Below are positions 1-7,363 of a stretch of 64,000 nucleotides of DNA, one piece after another. Numbering within the stretch: the stretch's first letter is position 1; every line of letters begins with the position of its first letter. Source of the stretch: Clostridia bacterium. GTDB taxonomy: Bacteria > Bacillota > Clostridia > Oscillospirales > QAKW01. Location: NCBI GenBank assembly GCA_017464525.1, contig JAFTZM010000031.1, positions 1 to 64,000 on the forward strand. The letters run 5' to 3'. A program made the translations under genes and the position numbers. The notes below the pieces were generated by a model. The model did no database searches, had not been told where the DNA came from, and saw only the letters and a program-made list of their open reading frames with translations.

Positions 1-989
1 GCCTTACCATCGGGGTTGGTAGCTGGCACGCTCTTAACGAAAGCCTCAAAGGTATTCCAGTTCCACTCACCCTGCTGCCAAGTGGTATGGGGGTCCTTCA
101 GACCCAACTGCTCTACCATGGTCTGATTGTACCACAGCACGTTTACGGCACCGATGGCAGAGATGCAGCGGTAGGTACCGGCCCACTTGGTCTCCTCCAG
201 GGTCATGTTATCTACGCCGGGGGAGTTACCGATATTCTGGATATTGATATAGGGATCCAGAGGCTGAGAGAGGCAAAGGAATTTGGGGAAGCCGCCTACG
301 TGGGTAGGAATGACATCCAAAGCCTTGCCTGCGTTCATGTAGGTCAAAGACTGAGATACAGACTTATCAAAACGGGATTTGATGTACTTGACATTCAGGC
401 CGTATACATCCTTCAAAGATTCCCACCATTTCCACTCGCCTACGTACTCACCCTTTTCATCCTTATACTGGAAGGTGTTGTACATAATAGCAGTGATAAG
501 GGTCAGGGTCTTGCCCTTCAGATCCGCCAGTTTGATGTTGTTCTTCACAAAGCCGGTGGTATCGATGTCGTAGCTGACCTCAGTACCGTAGTTCAGCTTT
601 TTGGTCTGAGCCACCAGGGGGTTGTTGGCCATGTCGTACTTCTTGGTCTCGTCGTACTGCTGCTGAACCTGCTCCTGTGTGGTAGGAGCCTGGGTGGTGC
701 CGGAATCCTTGCCGGAGTCCTTGTCGGTGGTGGTACCGGAATCCTTGCCGGTGTCTTTACCGGTATCCTTACCGGTGTCCTTGCCGGTGTCGGTATTGGT
801 GGAATTATCATCCCCATCATCCGAACCGCCGGTGGAATCGCCCACATCGTCATTACTGCCGATGCTGCTGCCGCCGCTTTCGAGCACGTCGAAATCGTCG
901 TCGCCGTCGCTCTTCTTACAAGCTGTAGCCATGCCTACCAGCATCAGAACTGCCAGGATCACAGCTAAAACCTTGCAAAACTTGTTCAT
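1..989 (-). CDS. Solute-binding lipoprotein of an ABC sugar importer (partial, runs off window)
   Basis: The start ATG (987-989) follows a GAGAGGAG ribosome site. The N-terminus is a lipoprotein signal (MNKFCKVLAVILAVLMLVGM, then ATAC with Cys24), so the protein should be lipid-anchored outside the membrane. After it comes a Ser/Asp/Thr/Gly-rich linker with a Lys-Asp-Thr-Gly repeat (about 712-800), then an extracellular solute-binding protein family 1 domain that continues past base 1. It is a close paralogue of the next gene (1175-2890): the binding domains are nearly collinear and mostly identical by eye, while the linkers differ. No permease genes are visible, so the ligand is unknown; a sugar or oligosaccharide is the usual cargo of the family. 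Confidence 0.88.
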   Translation of the reverse strand, partial: MNKFCKVLAVILAVLMLVGMATACKKSDGDDDFDVLESGGSSIGSNDDVGDSTGGSDDGDDNSTNTDTGKDTGKDTGKDTGKDSGTTTDKDSGKDSGTTQAPTTQEQVQQQYDETKKYDMANNPLVAQTKKLNYGTEVSYDIDTTGFVKNNIKLADLKGKTLTLITAIMYNTFQYKDEKGEYVGEWKWWESLKDVYGLNVKYIKSRFDKSVSQSLTYMNAGKALDVIPTHVGGFPKFLCLSQPLDPYINIQNIGNSPGVDNMTLEETKWAGTYRCISAIGAVNVLWYNQTMVEQLGLKDPHTTWQQGEWNWNTFEAFVKSVPATNPDGK

Positions 990-1033
990 GGTTTTTCTCC
1001 TCTCTTTAAATTTAATGAACCTTTTGCCTTAAT

Positions 1034-1062
1034 ATTATAATCAATAATTTACAATTTTGCAA
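1034..1062 (-). promoter_or_regulatory. Promoter of the 1-989 lipoprotein gene
   Basis: On the minus strand TTGCAA (1057-1062) and TATAAT (1034-1039) are 17 nt apart, about 45 nt ahead of the start codon. Confidence 0.65.
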
Positions 1063-1076
1063 TAGATTATTTAAAA

Positions 1077-1094
1077 TGTTACATTCATGTAACA
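1077..1094 (-). promoter_or_regulatory. WalR-like inverted repeat upstream of the promoter
   Basis: TGTTACATTCATGTAACA has 8-bp arms and reads TGTWAH-N5-TGTWAH, the published WalR (YycF) box, on both strands. It lies just upstream of the -35 at 1057-1062, a position suited to activation. A second match lies at the M23 peptidase promoter (38975-38991). Assignment to WalR is inference. Confidence 0.4.
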
Positions 1095-1174
1095 GAACTC
1101 CGTCAGCTTTCACAAAAAAGCATGGCGGAGTTTTGTTAAGAGAGGAATATTGTTTATTTTGACGATTCCAAAAA

Positions 1175-2890
1175 TCAGGAACCGTAAGCCAGGCAGTCCT
1201 TAATGGCCTTCTCTACCACATTTTTGGTAGCGGCAGTCTCGGTGGTAATATTATAGGAAGCATTATAAAACGCCTTGCTATGATTGCCCTTGGCAGCGAA
1301 ATTATCGCCGGTGAGCATATCCCATTCGTTCATCTGGATCCCGAAGTAAGTATTCTGAACCACAAATTCAAAGTATTCCTTCTTGGCGGCGTAATCCATG
1401 CCGATACACTTAGTGGTCTCAAAATAATCGAAGACGGCCTCGGTGAACCGGTTAGCCCAAAGCTCCATGAACTTTACTGCATAGGGAGCATTGGATTGAT
1501 TTTTCATCTTCTTGGGCAGCATCATGGTATAGCCATAGTTAAAGGCGATATCCCGGCCGGTAGAAGTGGTGGCCTTGGGGAAGGGCACCCAGTTGAACTT
1601 CTTGCCCTTGGTATATTCAAAATTATCCCACACATTCATCAGGTTTACCGCATCGCTCATCATTAGAGTGCCATCGGCATACATCGCGGAATAATCCTTG
1701 ATCTTTCCGTTTTCATCAAAACGGAATTTGACAGACTTGCAGACGCCGGCGATGAACTCCCAGGCGGCAATGGTCTGGGGATGGGTCCAGTTGTTGATAA
1801 GATTAGGAGTACTGCTTTCGGTATCGATCTTGATATGATGAATACCGTTGGTCAGCGCCCACGCATAGGGGATATCGGAATCGCATTGGCCGAAGGCGGT
1901 CAGCGACTTGCCATCGGGGGTGGTGGCGGGGACACTCTTCAGGAAGGCCTCAAAGGTATTCCAGTTCCATTCCCCGTTCTGCCAGGTGGTGTGGGGATCC
2001 TTCAGCCCCAGCTGGCTCACCAGCGTTTCATTGTACCACAGCACGTTCACCGCACCGATGGCAGAGATGCAACGGTAGCTGCCGCCCCACTTGGTCTCCT
2101 CCAGGGTCATGTTGTCCACCCCGGGAGAGTTGCCCATGTTCTGGATGTTGATGTAGGGATCCAGAGGCTGGGAGAGGTTCAGGAACTTGGGGAAGCCGCC
2201 CACATGGGTGGGAACCACATCCAGCGCCTTGCCGGCGTTCATGTAGGTCAGCGCCTGAGAGACTGATTTATCAAAGCGGGATTTGATATATTTTACATTC
2301 AGACCGTAGGTCTCCTTCAGGGACTCCCACCAAAGCCATTCCCCCACATACTCCCCCTTCTCATTCTTATATTGGAAGGTGTTATACATAATGGCGGTAA
2401 TGAGGGTCAGGGTCTTGCCCTTCAGATCGGTCAGCTTGATGTTGTTTTTCACAAAGCCGGTGGTATCGATATCATAGCTGACCTCGGTGCCATAGTTGAT
2501 CTTCTTGGACTGGGTCACCAGAGGGTTATTGGCCATATCATACTTCTTTTCAGCAGTATAATCGTCCTTGACCTGCTCCTGAGTCTTATCGCTGCCGGCA
2601 TCGATGTTGTCCTTGCCGGAATCGGTGGTCTTGTCGCCGGAGCCGGTGTTGGTATTGTTGCCGGAGCCGCCGTTATCGGTGTTGCTCTCCCCGGAACCGC
2701 CGTTGCCGGTGTTATCGTCGTCGGATCCGCCGGTGGAATCCCCCGCATCGTCGTTGCCGCCGATGGAGGTTTCGCCGCTGCCGATCACCCCGAGATCATC
2801 CTCCGCATCGCTCTTTTTGCAGGCGGTGGCCATTCCCACCAGCATCAGAACTGCCAGAATTACGCAAAGGGTCTTGCAGAATTTGTTCAT
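1175..2890 (-). CDS. Solute-binding lipoprotein of an ABC sugar importer
   Basis: 571 residues. The signal MNKFCKTLCVILAVLMLVGM is followed by ATAC with the lipid-modified Cys at 24. Residues about 27-110 form a Gly/Ser/Asp/Asn-rich linker, followed by a type 1 extracellular solute-binding domain with regions shared with the upstream-strand paralogue (for example GKTLTLITAIMYNTFQYK). Start at ATG 2890 with AAGGAGCG upstream. The role is high-affinity capture of a sugar for an ABC importer; the permease genes are not in the window. The pair at 1-2890 looks like a tandem duplication whose linkers have diverged. The AraC regulator at 2993 diverges from it and is the likely controller. Confidence 0.9.
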   Translation of the reverse strand: MNKFCKTLCVILAVLMLVGMATACKKSDAEDDLGVIGSGETSIGGNDDAGDSTGGSDDDNTGNGGSGESNTDNGGSGNNTNTGSGDKTTDSGKDNIDAGSDKTQEQVKDDYTAEKKYDMANNPLVTQSKKINYGTEVSYDIDTTGFVKNNIKLTDLKGKTLTLITAIMYNTFQYKNEKGEYVGEWLWWESLKETYGLNVKYIKSRFDKSVSQALTYMNAGKALDVVPTHVGGFPKFLNLSQPLDPYINIQNMGNSPGVDNMTLEETKWGGSYRCISAIGAVNVLWYNETLVSQLGLKDPHTTWQNGEWNWNTFEAFLKSVPATTPDGKSLTAFGQCDSDIPYAWALTNGIHHIKIDTESSTPNLINNWTHPQTIAAWEFIAGVCKSVKFRFDENGKIKDYSAMYADGTLMMSDAVNLMNVWDNFEYTKGKKFNWVPFPKATTSTGRDIAFNYGYTMMLPKKMKNQSNAPYAVKFMELWANRFTEAVFDYFETTKCIGMDYAAKKEYFEFVVQNTYFGIQMNEWDMLTGDNFAAKGNHSKAFYNASYNITTETAATKNVVEKAIKDCLAYGS

Positions 2891-2928
2891 TTCAAACGCT
2901 CCTTTCTGCTTTAATTATAGATTAATTG

Positions 2929-2957
2929 TTGACTTATTTCTTCTCTCGTGTTATTAT
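2929..2957 (+). promoter_or_regulatory. Promoter of the AraC gene at 2993
   Basis: TTGACT (2929-2934), 17-nt spacer, TATTAT (2952-2957). It shares the 100-nt gap with the divergent lipoprotein gene. Confidence 0.6.
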
Positions 2958-2992
2958 AAAACTGCCAACTATTAAGAAAGTGGAGCTGAGCG

Positions 2993-3814
2993 ATGCCAAA
3001 CTTATGGTTTCAGGACGGCACCAGGATCGGGTACTTTGAAAATGGCCGGGTCATTTTTATGGAAAGAAAGATCCTCCGGGAGCCCACCACCCATCATATC
3101 CATAACTATTACGAGATCGAGTTTATCACCGAGGGCAGCGGAGAGTATTTCCATAACGGCACCGCCTACCCCATACGGCCGGGGCTGCTCTTTTATGTGA
3201 CCCCCACCGATTTTCACCAGATCATCCCCCGAGATCCCCTCACTATGATCACCCTGATCATCCATGAGCAGATGATCTCGCCGGAATGGCAGACCTTTTT
3301 TATGCGCCAGCCGGGCAATAATGTATACCTCCTTGATCAGCAGGAGACAGCGCAATGGAACGCCCGGTTTCTTACCCTGGAAACAGAGATCGCTGCCAAG
3401 GACGGCTACGCCCGGGAAAATCAAACCCGCCTGCTGGAGATCATGCTTTCGGCGGTGGCCCGGATGCTTTCCCAGCAGCAGAAAAAACAACCCAAGCATA
3501 CTCAGTTCCAGCGGGCGCTGGATTATATCGCCCACCATTACTGCGAGCCCCTCACCCTGGAGGAGATTGCCGGGGCGGTGGGCTATACCCCCCAATATTT
3601 CTGCTCCCTCTTTCACCGCCAGACCGGGCGGCAGCTGATGGACTTTCTCACCGACCTGCGGCTGAACCACGCCAAGATGCTGCTCCGCACCACCGATCTC
3701 TCCATCATTGAGATCTGCTTCCGGAGCGGCTTCAACTCCCAATCCAGCTTTTTCCGGCACTTCCGCCGCTTTGGGCAGACCCCTGCCGCCTACCGGAAGG
3801 AGCTCCGCTCCTGA
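2993..3814 (+). CDS. AraC-family transcriptional regulator
   Basis: 273 residues. The N-terminal half is a cupin-type sensor (HHIHNYYEIEFITEGSGEYF, then a PGLLFYVTPTDFH turn), the usual sugar-sensing arm of the family. The last about 100 residues hold two helix-turn-helix units: LTLEEIAGAVGYTPQYFCSL and LSIIEICFRSGFNSQSSFFR, ending in FGQTPAAYRKELRS. It is transcribed away from the tandem solute-binding genes and is probably their activator. The effector is unknown. Family assignment is secure; the target is inferred from position only. Confidence 0.9.
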   Translation: MPNLWFQDGTRIGYFENGRVIFMERKILREPTTHHIHNYYEIEFITEGSGEYFHNGTAYPIRPGLLFYVTPTDFHQIIPRDPLTMITLIIHEQMISPEWQTFFMRQPGNNVYLLDQQETAQWNARFLTLETEIAAKDGYARENQTRLLEIMLSAVARMLSQQQKKQPKHTQFQRALDYIAHHYCEPLTLEEIAGAVGYTPQYFCSLFHRQTGRQLMDFLTDLRLNHAKMLLRTTDLSIIEICFRSGFNSQSSFFRHFRRFGQTPAAYRKELRS

Positions 3815-3843
3815 GCCCCACCGGCCTTTTTTCAAATTATTGC

Positions 3844-3872
3844 TTGAATTTTTTAAAGAATTGCGCTATAAT
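3844..3872 (+). promoter_or_regulatory. Promoter upstream of the MATE gene
   Basis: TTGAAT (3844-3849), 17-nt spacer, perfect TATAAT (3867-3872). Transcription should start near 3879, about 11 nt before the hairpin at 3890-3922. Confidence 0.7.
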
Positions 3873-3889
3873 ACCTCCATCGAGCAGCA

Positions 3890-3930
3890 AATGCGTAAGT
3901 CCAGATTAAGGACTTACGCATTATTTTTTT
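3890..3930 (+). terminator. Leader terminator hairpin before the MATE gene
   Basis: A perfect 13-bp stem (3890-3902 with 3910-3922), 7-nt loop, then A and seven T (3924-3930). It sits between the TATAAT promoter and the MATE ribosome site (3940-3945), so transcripts from that promoter must pass it to express the gene. It may also end readthrough from the AraC gene. Confidence 0.8.
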
Positions 3931-3953
3931 GGTTTTTAAGGAGGTACAAACAA

Positions 3954-5348
3954 ATGGAACAAACCAACCAATCCTATCTTGCTACCGAGAAGGTGGGCAA
4001 GCTGATGGGCAAATATGCCGTGCCCTGCATTATTTCCCTTTTAGTGGGGGCGCTTTACAACATTGTGGATCAGATCTTCATTGCCAACGCCGCCTATTTA
4101 GGCTCCTATGGCAATGCGGCCAACACCGTGGTGTTTCCCCTGACGGTGATCGCCCTAGCCATTGCGGTGATGATCGGGGACGGATGCTGTGCCTTTGTGA
4201 GCCTGAGTCTGGGAAAAAAGAAGCCCGCCGATGCCGGCCACAGCATGGGCAATACCATTCTGCTCACAGTGGCCGCCGGCATCCTGCTGACTGCCATCTA
4301 TCTGCTTTTCAGCGATTCCATCATTGCCATGTTCGGCGGCACCGTCAACGAAGAGACCTTCCGCTATTCCAAGGAATACTTCTTCTGGATCACTCTGGGA
4401 ATTCCCTTCTATATGTTTGGGCAGGCCATGAATCCGGTGATCCGGGCAGACGGCAGCCCCAAATTTGCCATGCTCTCCACCCTTGCCGGGGCGGTACTCA
4501 ACATCATTCTGGACCCTATTTTTATCTTCATTTTTAAATGGGGGATGATGGGCGCTGCGGTGGCCACGGTGATCGGACAGATCGTCACCGCCCTGCTGGC
4601 GGTGGGATATCTTTGCCGCACCAAAACGGTCAAGATCACCAAGGAGGATTTCCGGCTCCGGGGCGCCATTGTTCGCCGCACGCTGGTGCTGGGGCTTTGC
4701 AGCTTTCTTTCCCAGATCTCGCTGGTGGCAGCCATGGCAGCCATCAACAATATGATCCGTAAATACGGTGCGCTGGATCCCGTCTTTGGCCAGGAGCAAT
4801 ATGCCCAGATCCCCATGGCGGTGGTGGGCATTGTGATGAAATTCTTCCAGATCGTCATTTCAGTGGTGGTGGGAATGGCCGCAGGCTGCATCCCCATTGT
4901 TGGCTTTAACATGGGCGCCGGGCTGAACAGCCGGGTAAAAAAGCTCTTTACCCGACTGCTGCTGGCAGAGGCGGCGGTGGGGGCAATAGCCCTATTGATC
5001 GTGGAGCTCTTCCCGCTGCAGTTGATCGGCATTTTCGGCGCAGCCAACGAGAGTGTGTACTATACGGAATTTGCAGTAAAGGCCTTCCGGATCTATCTTT
5101 GCATGATGATCTTTGCCTGTGTAAACAAGGCTGCATTCATCTTTTTGCAGGCCATGGGCAAGGCTGCAGCCTCCACCATGCTCTCCATGGTACGGGAGAT
5201 TCTTTTCGGTGTGGGGCTGGCATTGCTCCTGCCCCTCTTTTTCGGGCTGGATGGGGTGCTTTACTCCATGCCCGCCTCGGATATCCTCACTGCTCTGGTC
5301 TCGGCCATCGTCATCGCAAAGACCTATAAACAGCTTTCGGTTCAATAA
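3954..5348 (+). CDS. MATE-family multidrug/sodium antiporter
   Basis: 464 residues starting at ATG 3954 behind AAGGAGGT; the longer open frame from 3708 overlaps the AraC gene and has no ribosome site. Twelve hydrophobic segments in two halves and the typical opening YAVPCIISLLVGALYNIVDQ mark a MatE drug/metabolite exporter in the cytoplasmic membrane, driven by a Na+ or H+ gradient. Gly/Asn-rich turns such as FNMGAGLNSRVKKLF begin the second half. The length is normal for the family. It is a single gene with its own promoter and leader terminator, ended by the hairpin at 5350-5378. The substrate cannot be told from sequence. Confidence 0.92.
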   Translation: MEQTNQSYLATEKVGKLMGKYAVPCIISLLVGALYNIVDQIFIANAAYLGSYGNAANTVVFPLTVIALAIAVMIGDGCCAFVSLSLGKKKPADAGHSMGNTILLTVAAGILLTAIYLLFSDSIIAMFGGTVNEETFRYSKEYFFWITLGIPFYMFGQAMNPVIRADGSPKFAMLSTLAGAVLNIILDPIFIFIFKWGMMGAAVATVIGQIVTALLAVGYLCRTKTVKITKEDFRLRGAIVRRTLVLGLCSFLSQISLVAAMAAINNMIRKYGALDPVFGQEQYAQIPMAVVGIVMKFFQIVISVVVGMAAGCIPIVGFNMGAGLNSRVKKLFTRLLLAEAAVGAIALLIVELFPLQLIGIFGAANESVYYTEFAVKAFRIYLCMMIFACVNKAAFIFLQAMGKAAASTMLSMVREILFGVGLALLLPLFFGLDGVLYSMPASDILTALVSAIVIAKTYKQLSVQ

Positions 5349-5349
5349 A

Positions 5350-5378
5350 AAACGGCCCCGCATCTTGCGGGGCCGTTT
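5350..5378. terminator. Bidirectional terminator between the MATE and RHH genes
   Basis: A 13-bp GC-rich stem (5350-5362 with 5366-5378) flanked by A on the left and T on the right. Confidence 0.85.
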
Positions 5379-5380
5379 CA

Positions 5381-5569
5381 TTATTTATAGATCACATTCT
5401 CATCCAGAGGAATCTCTCCGTTTTCCTTCTCATACTCCTTCACACAGCTCTGCGCAAGAAACTCCAGCTGCGCATTCAGGGAGCGTTTATTCTGCTTTGC
5501 GACATGAGCAATCTTAAAAAGCAGCTCAGGTTCAAATCTGATACCGGTTTGGACTTTATTCGTCGCCAT
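5381..5569 (-). CDS. Small ribbon-helix-helix (Arc/CopG-type) DNA-binding protein
   Basis: 62 residues. The segment TGIRFEPELLFKIAHVAKQN followed by KRSLNAQLEFLAQSCVKEYE fits a beta strand and two helices of the Arc-like ribbon-helix-helix fold. Such proteins bind as dimers to short inverted repeats, often as antitoxins or autorepressors. It diverges from the XRE gene at 5660, and the shared gap carries two inverted 13-bp sites (5587-5647). No toxin gene is adjacent. Confidence 0.7.
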   Translation of the reverse strand: MATNKVQTGIRFEPELLFKIAHVAKQNKRSLNAQLEFLAQSCVKEYEKENGEIPLDENVIYK

Positions 5570-5586
5570 ACTAACACCTCAATAAT

Positions 5587-5647
5587 ATAATGATAACATT
5601 ATACCCAGTTTTCCCTTGATTTTATACTAACAAGATGTTATCATTAT
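5587..5647. promoter_or_regulatory. Paired 13-bp inverted operator in the RHH/XRE divergent gap
   Basis: ATAATGATAACAT (5587-5599) recurs exactly inverted as ATGTTATCATTAT (5635-5647), 35 nt apart. Each arm is itself near-palindromic. The right arm covers a likely -10 (TATCAT, 5639-5644) that pairs with TTGATT (5616-5621), so binding would block the XRE promoter. The RHH or XRE protein is the likely binder. Confidence 0.7.
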
Positions 5648-5659
5648 GTGGGTGATTTT

Positions 5660-5911
5660 ATGAAAAGCAATGAGTTTTCCAATGTTTTCTGCAAAAATAT
5701 TCAGTTATTACGGCGGCGCACCCGTCTGACCCAAAAACAAATGGCCGCCCGGCTGAGCATCAGCACCAAGACCCTCTCTCAGATCGAAAGCGGCATCCTG
5801 CCGCCCCGGCTGAGCTGCCAGGTGCTTTTTACCCTTTGTGAATGGTTCGACCTGCAGCCGCAGGATCTCTTCTATCCTCTGGAAATCAATGAATCCCTTA
5901 GCGTGCACTAA
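5660..5911 (+). CDS. XRE-family small helix-turn-helix regulator
   Basis: 83 residues from ATG 5660; a GTG at 5648 would add four residues but lies within the first transcribed bases. LTQKQMAARLSISTKTLSQI is a Cro/C1-type helix-turn-helix, followed by ESGILPP and a second hydrophobic helix pair ending YPLEINESLSVH. It is probably a cytoplasmic repressor acting on the inverted sites at 5587-5647. The stop codon lies inside a terminator stem (5892-5917). Confidence 0.8.
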   Translation: MKSNEFSNVFCKNIQLLRRRTRLTQKQMAARLSISTKTLSQIESGILPPRLSCQVLFTLCEWFDLQPQDLFYPLEINESLSVH

Positions 5912-5917
5912 GGGATT
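5892..5917 (+). terminator. Hairpin overlapping the XRE stop codon
   Basis: 9-bp stem AATCCCTTA/TAAGGGATT with an 8-nt loop; no clear T run follows. Confidence 0.5.
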
Positions 5918-5920
5918 TGA

Positions 5921-6119
5921 GATTGTCAAAGAAGTCCCCGACCGCAGAAAAAAGAAAAAACATATGCATAATGTAGACCCTGCCGCCCCTGTGTAAGGGG
6001 GGACCGTATTAGCGGCGGAGGGGTTGCTATAAGGAAAAAATGCGGCCAAAGCCGCATTTTTATTGAACTTTTTTCTGCTTTCCGCCAACCCGCTCTCTAA
6101 CGTACCTATGTACGCCGAC
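5921..6119 (+). repeat. Dispersed intergenic repeat, copy A
   Basis: About 200 bp that recurs in inverse orientation at 16216-16412 with high identity by eye. It contains an internal hairpin, TGCGGCCAAAGCCGCA (6040-6055), flanked by A and T runs, and a second GC-rich fold at 5980-6020. The reverse strand carries a short open frame (SRKKFNKNAALAAFF) present in both copies; it has no ribosome site and is probably not a gene. Confidence 0.85.
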
Positions 6120-6121
6120 CC

Positions 6122-6226
6122 CGACTCCTACAAATACCTTGTGTGCGTGTAGGGGGCTATTCCGACTACTTTGTGAACCTCAGCGACGAGCTAAAAAAGA
6201 AGATCATGGAGCGTACCATCCATTAA
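6122..6226 (+). pseudogene. C-terminal relic of a glycyl radical enzyme (PFL family)
   Basis: Read in frame, 6137-6226 gives CVRVGGYSDYFVNLSDELKK and then KIMERTIH before TAA. RVxGY is the glycyl-radical loop at the extreme C-terminus of pyruvate formate-lyase, choline TMA-lyase and glycerol-dehydratase type enzymes, and the tail after it also fits these families. Nothing upstream belongs to such an enzyme: the sequence runs straight into repeat copy A, and an in-frame TAA lies at 6098-6100. The catalytic Cys domain is missing, so this is a gene end left after a deletion or rearrangement. Confidence 0.7.
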
Positions 6227-6252
6227 AAAAAGACCCGCTTGGGTCTTTTTTT
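6225..6252. terminator. Bidirectional terminator
   Basis: 12-bp A/T-ended stem (6225-6236 with 6241-6252) with loop GCTT. It lies over the stop codons of both the relic and the CinA-like gene. Confidence 0.8.
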
Positions 6253-7303
6253 AATGGCACAGAAATGCATAGAGGGCGTTGACCGTCCGGGACTCCAGCT
6301 TGGGGTAGCTGAGAGCAGCCGCTTTCAGCAGGCCGATGGAGAATTCTGCGGTTTTCCCTTGGTAAGAAAAGGTCATTTCCACCCGTTCGCCCACAGGATG
6401 CTGAGTGGTACGGACGGTGATGACCAGTTCCCCGCCGGTGGGCGTTGCCAGCAGGAATTCGGAACGAAAGCGAAAATCGCTCTGATACTCCACCCGGAAG
6501 GGAGGCAGAATAACGGCCAGTGCTTCGGTCATATTAGCCTGCGGCACCAGATAGCCTGCGGCGGCCTCTTGGATATAAGCAGCCACCGGCTCCATGACTT
6601 TTTGGGCGGTCTCTTCATCAGCGGCCTTACAGCCCAGCCGCACCCGCACCGTCTGCTCCGAGGCATAGAGGGCAACCGTCACCCGATCCTGCCGGTCGAT
6701 CAGCTCCTGCAGCTTCATGGCAAGGCTACTTTCTCCCATGCCCACCGTGACGATATCTCGGGTATAGATCACATCCTTTTTAAACCGGGAAAGGTAGGGG
6801 AGGAGGGTATGCTCGCAAACATAGGTCATCTCCTTGGGCGGGCCCGGCAGATTAACGATCATCCTGCCACCCCTTTCCATGACACAGCCATTGGCGGTGC
6901 CCACCTCATTATCCAGCACATAACACCCTTGGGGAAACCAAGCCTGCTTAAAGTTATTTTCCGGCACCTTGGCGTAACTGCTGACAAACATACACTTTTC
7001 TTCCACCTTCCGGGCTTCCTCCTCCATGAAGACCATGGGGATCCCCAAAAATTCGGCAGAAAGCTCTTTGGTGAGATCGTCGGTGGTGGGGCCCAAGCCG
7101 CCGGTGGTGATGACGCAATCGGCGCCCCGCTCAAAGGCGATGCGCAGGCAATCCTTAAACCGCTCCGGGTTATCCCCCACCACGCTCTGGTGGTATACAT
7201 TAAATCCCAAATTCTTGCAAAACCGCTGCAGCCAGGTGGCATTGGTATTGACGATCTCTCCCAGCAATAATTCTGTTCCTACATTAATGATCTCAACGTT
7301 CAT
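6251..7303 (-). CDS. CinA-like molybdopterin-binding-domain protein lacking the PncC domain
   Basis: 350 residues. The N-terminal MoCF-type domain is clear: MNVEIINVGTELLLGEIVNT opens it and ITTGGLGPTTDDLTKE is the signature loop. A smaller KH-like region follows to the C-terminus. Standard CinA is longer (about 410 residues) and ends in a PncC nicotinamide-nucleotide amidase domain, which is absent here. The N-terminal module of the family is a pyrophosphatase for ADP-ribose-type nucleotides, so NAD-derivative salvage is the likely role. Start ATG 7303 with GGAAG upstream. It follows the isomerase gene after 60 nt and may share its transcript. Confidence 0.85.
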   Translation of the reverse strand: MNVEIINVGTELLLGEIVNTNATWLQRFCKNLGFNVYHQSVVGDNPERFKDCLRIAFERGADCVITTGGLGPTTDDLTKELSAEFLGIPMVFMEEEARKVEEKCMFVSSYAKVPENNFKQAWFPQGCYVLDNEVGTANGCVMERGGRMIVNLPGPPKEMTYVCEHTLLPYLSRFKKDVIYTRDIVTVGMGESSLAMKLQELIDRQDRVTVALYASEQTVRVRLGCKAADEETAQKVMEPVAAYIQEAAAGYLVPQANMTEALAVILPPFRVEYQSDFRFRSEFLLATPTGGELVITVRTTQHPVGERVEMTFSYQGKTAEFSIGLLKAAALSYPKLESRTVNALYAFLCH

Positions 7304-7363
7304 TCTGATTCTTCCAACTTCTCATAAAGTTTTTACTCATCATAACACAAAAGACCGTTGAAA

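Noticed and set aside
3879..3953. Known riboswitch before the MATE gene
   Set aside because: Only about 11 nt precede the terminator stem and the loop has no motif of guanidine or other exporter-linked classes.
5381..5911. Classic toxin-antitoxin pair
   Set aside because: Both proteins are DNA-binding types, neither resembles a toxin, and the genes are divergent rather than in one operon.
6013..6088. Short open frame SRKKFNKNAALAAFF on the reverse strand of repeat copy A, repeated in copy B
   Set aside because: It follows the repeat sequence, includes the internal hairpin and has no ribosome site in either copy; more likely a by-product of the repeat.
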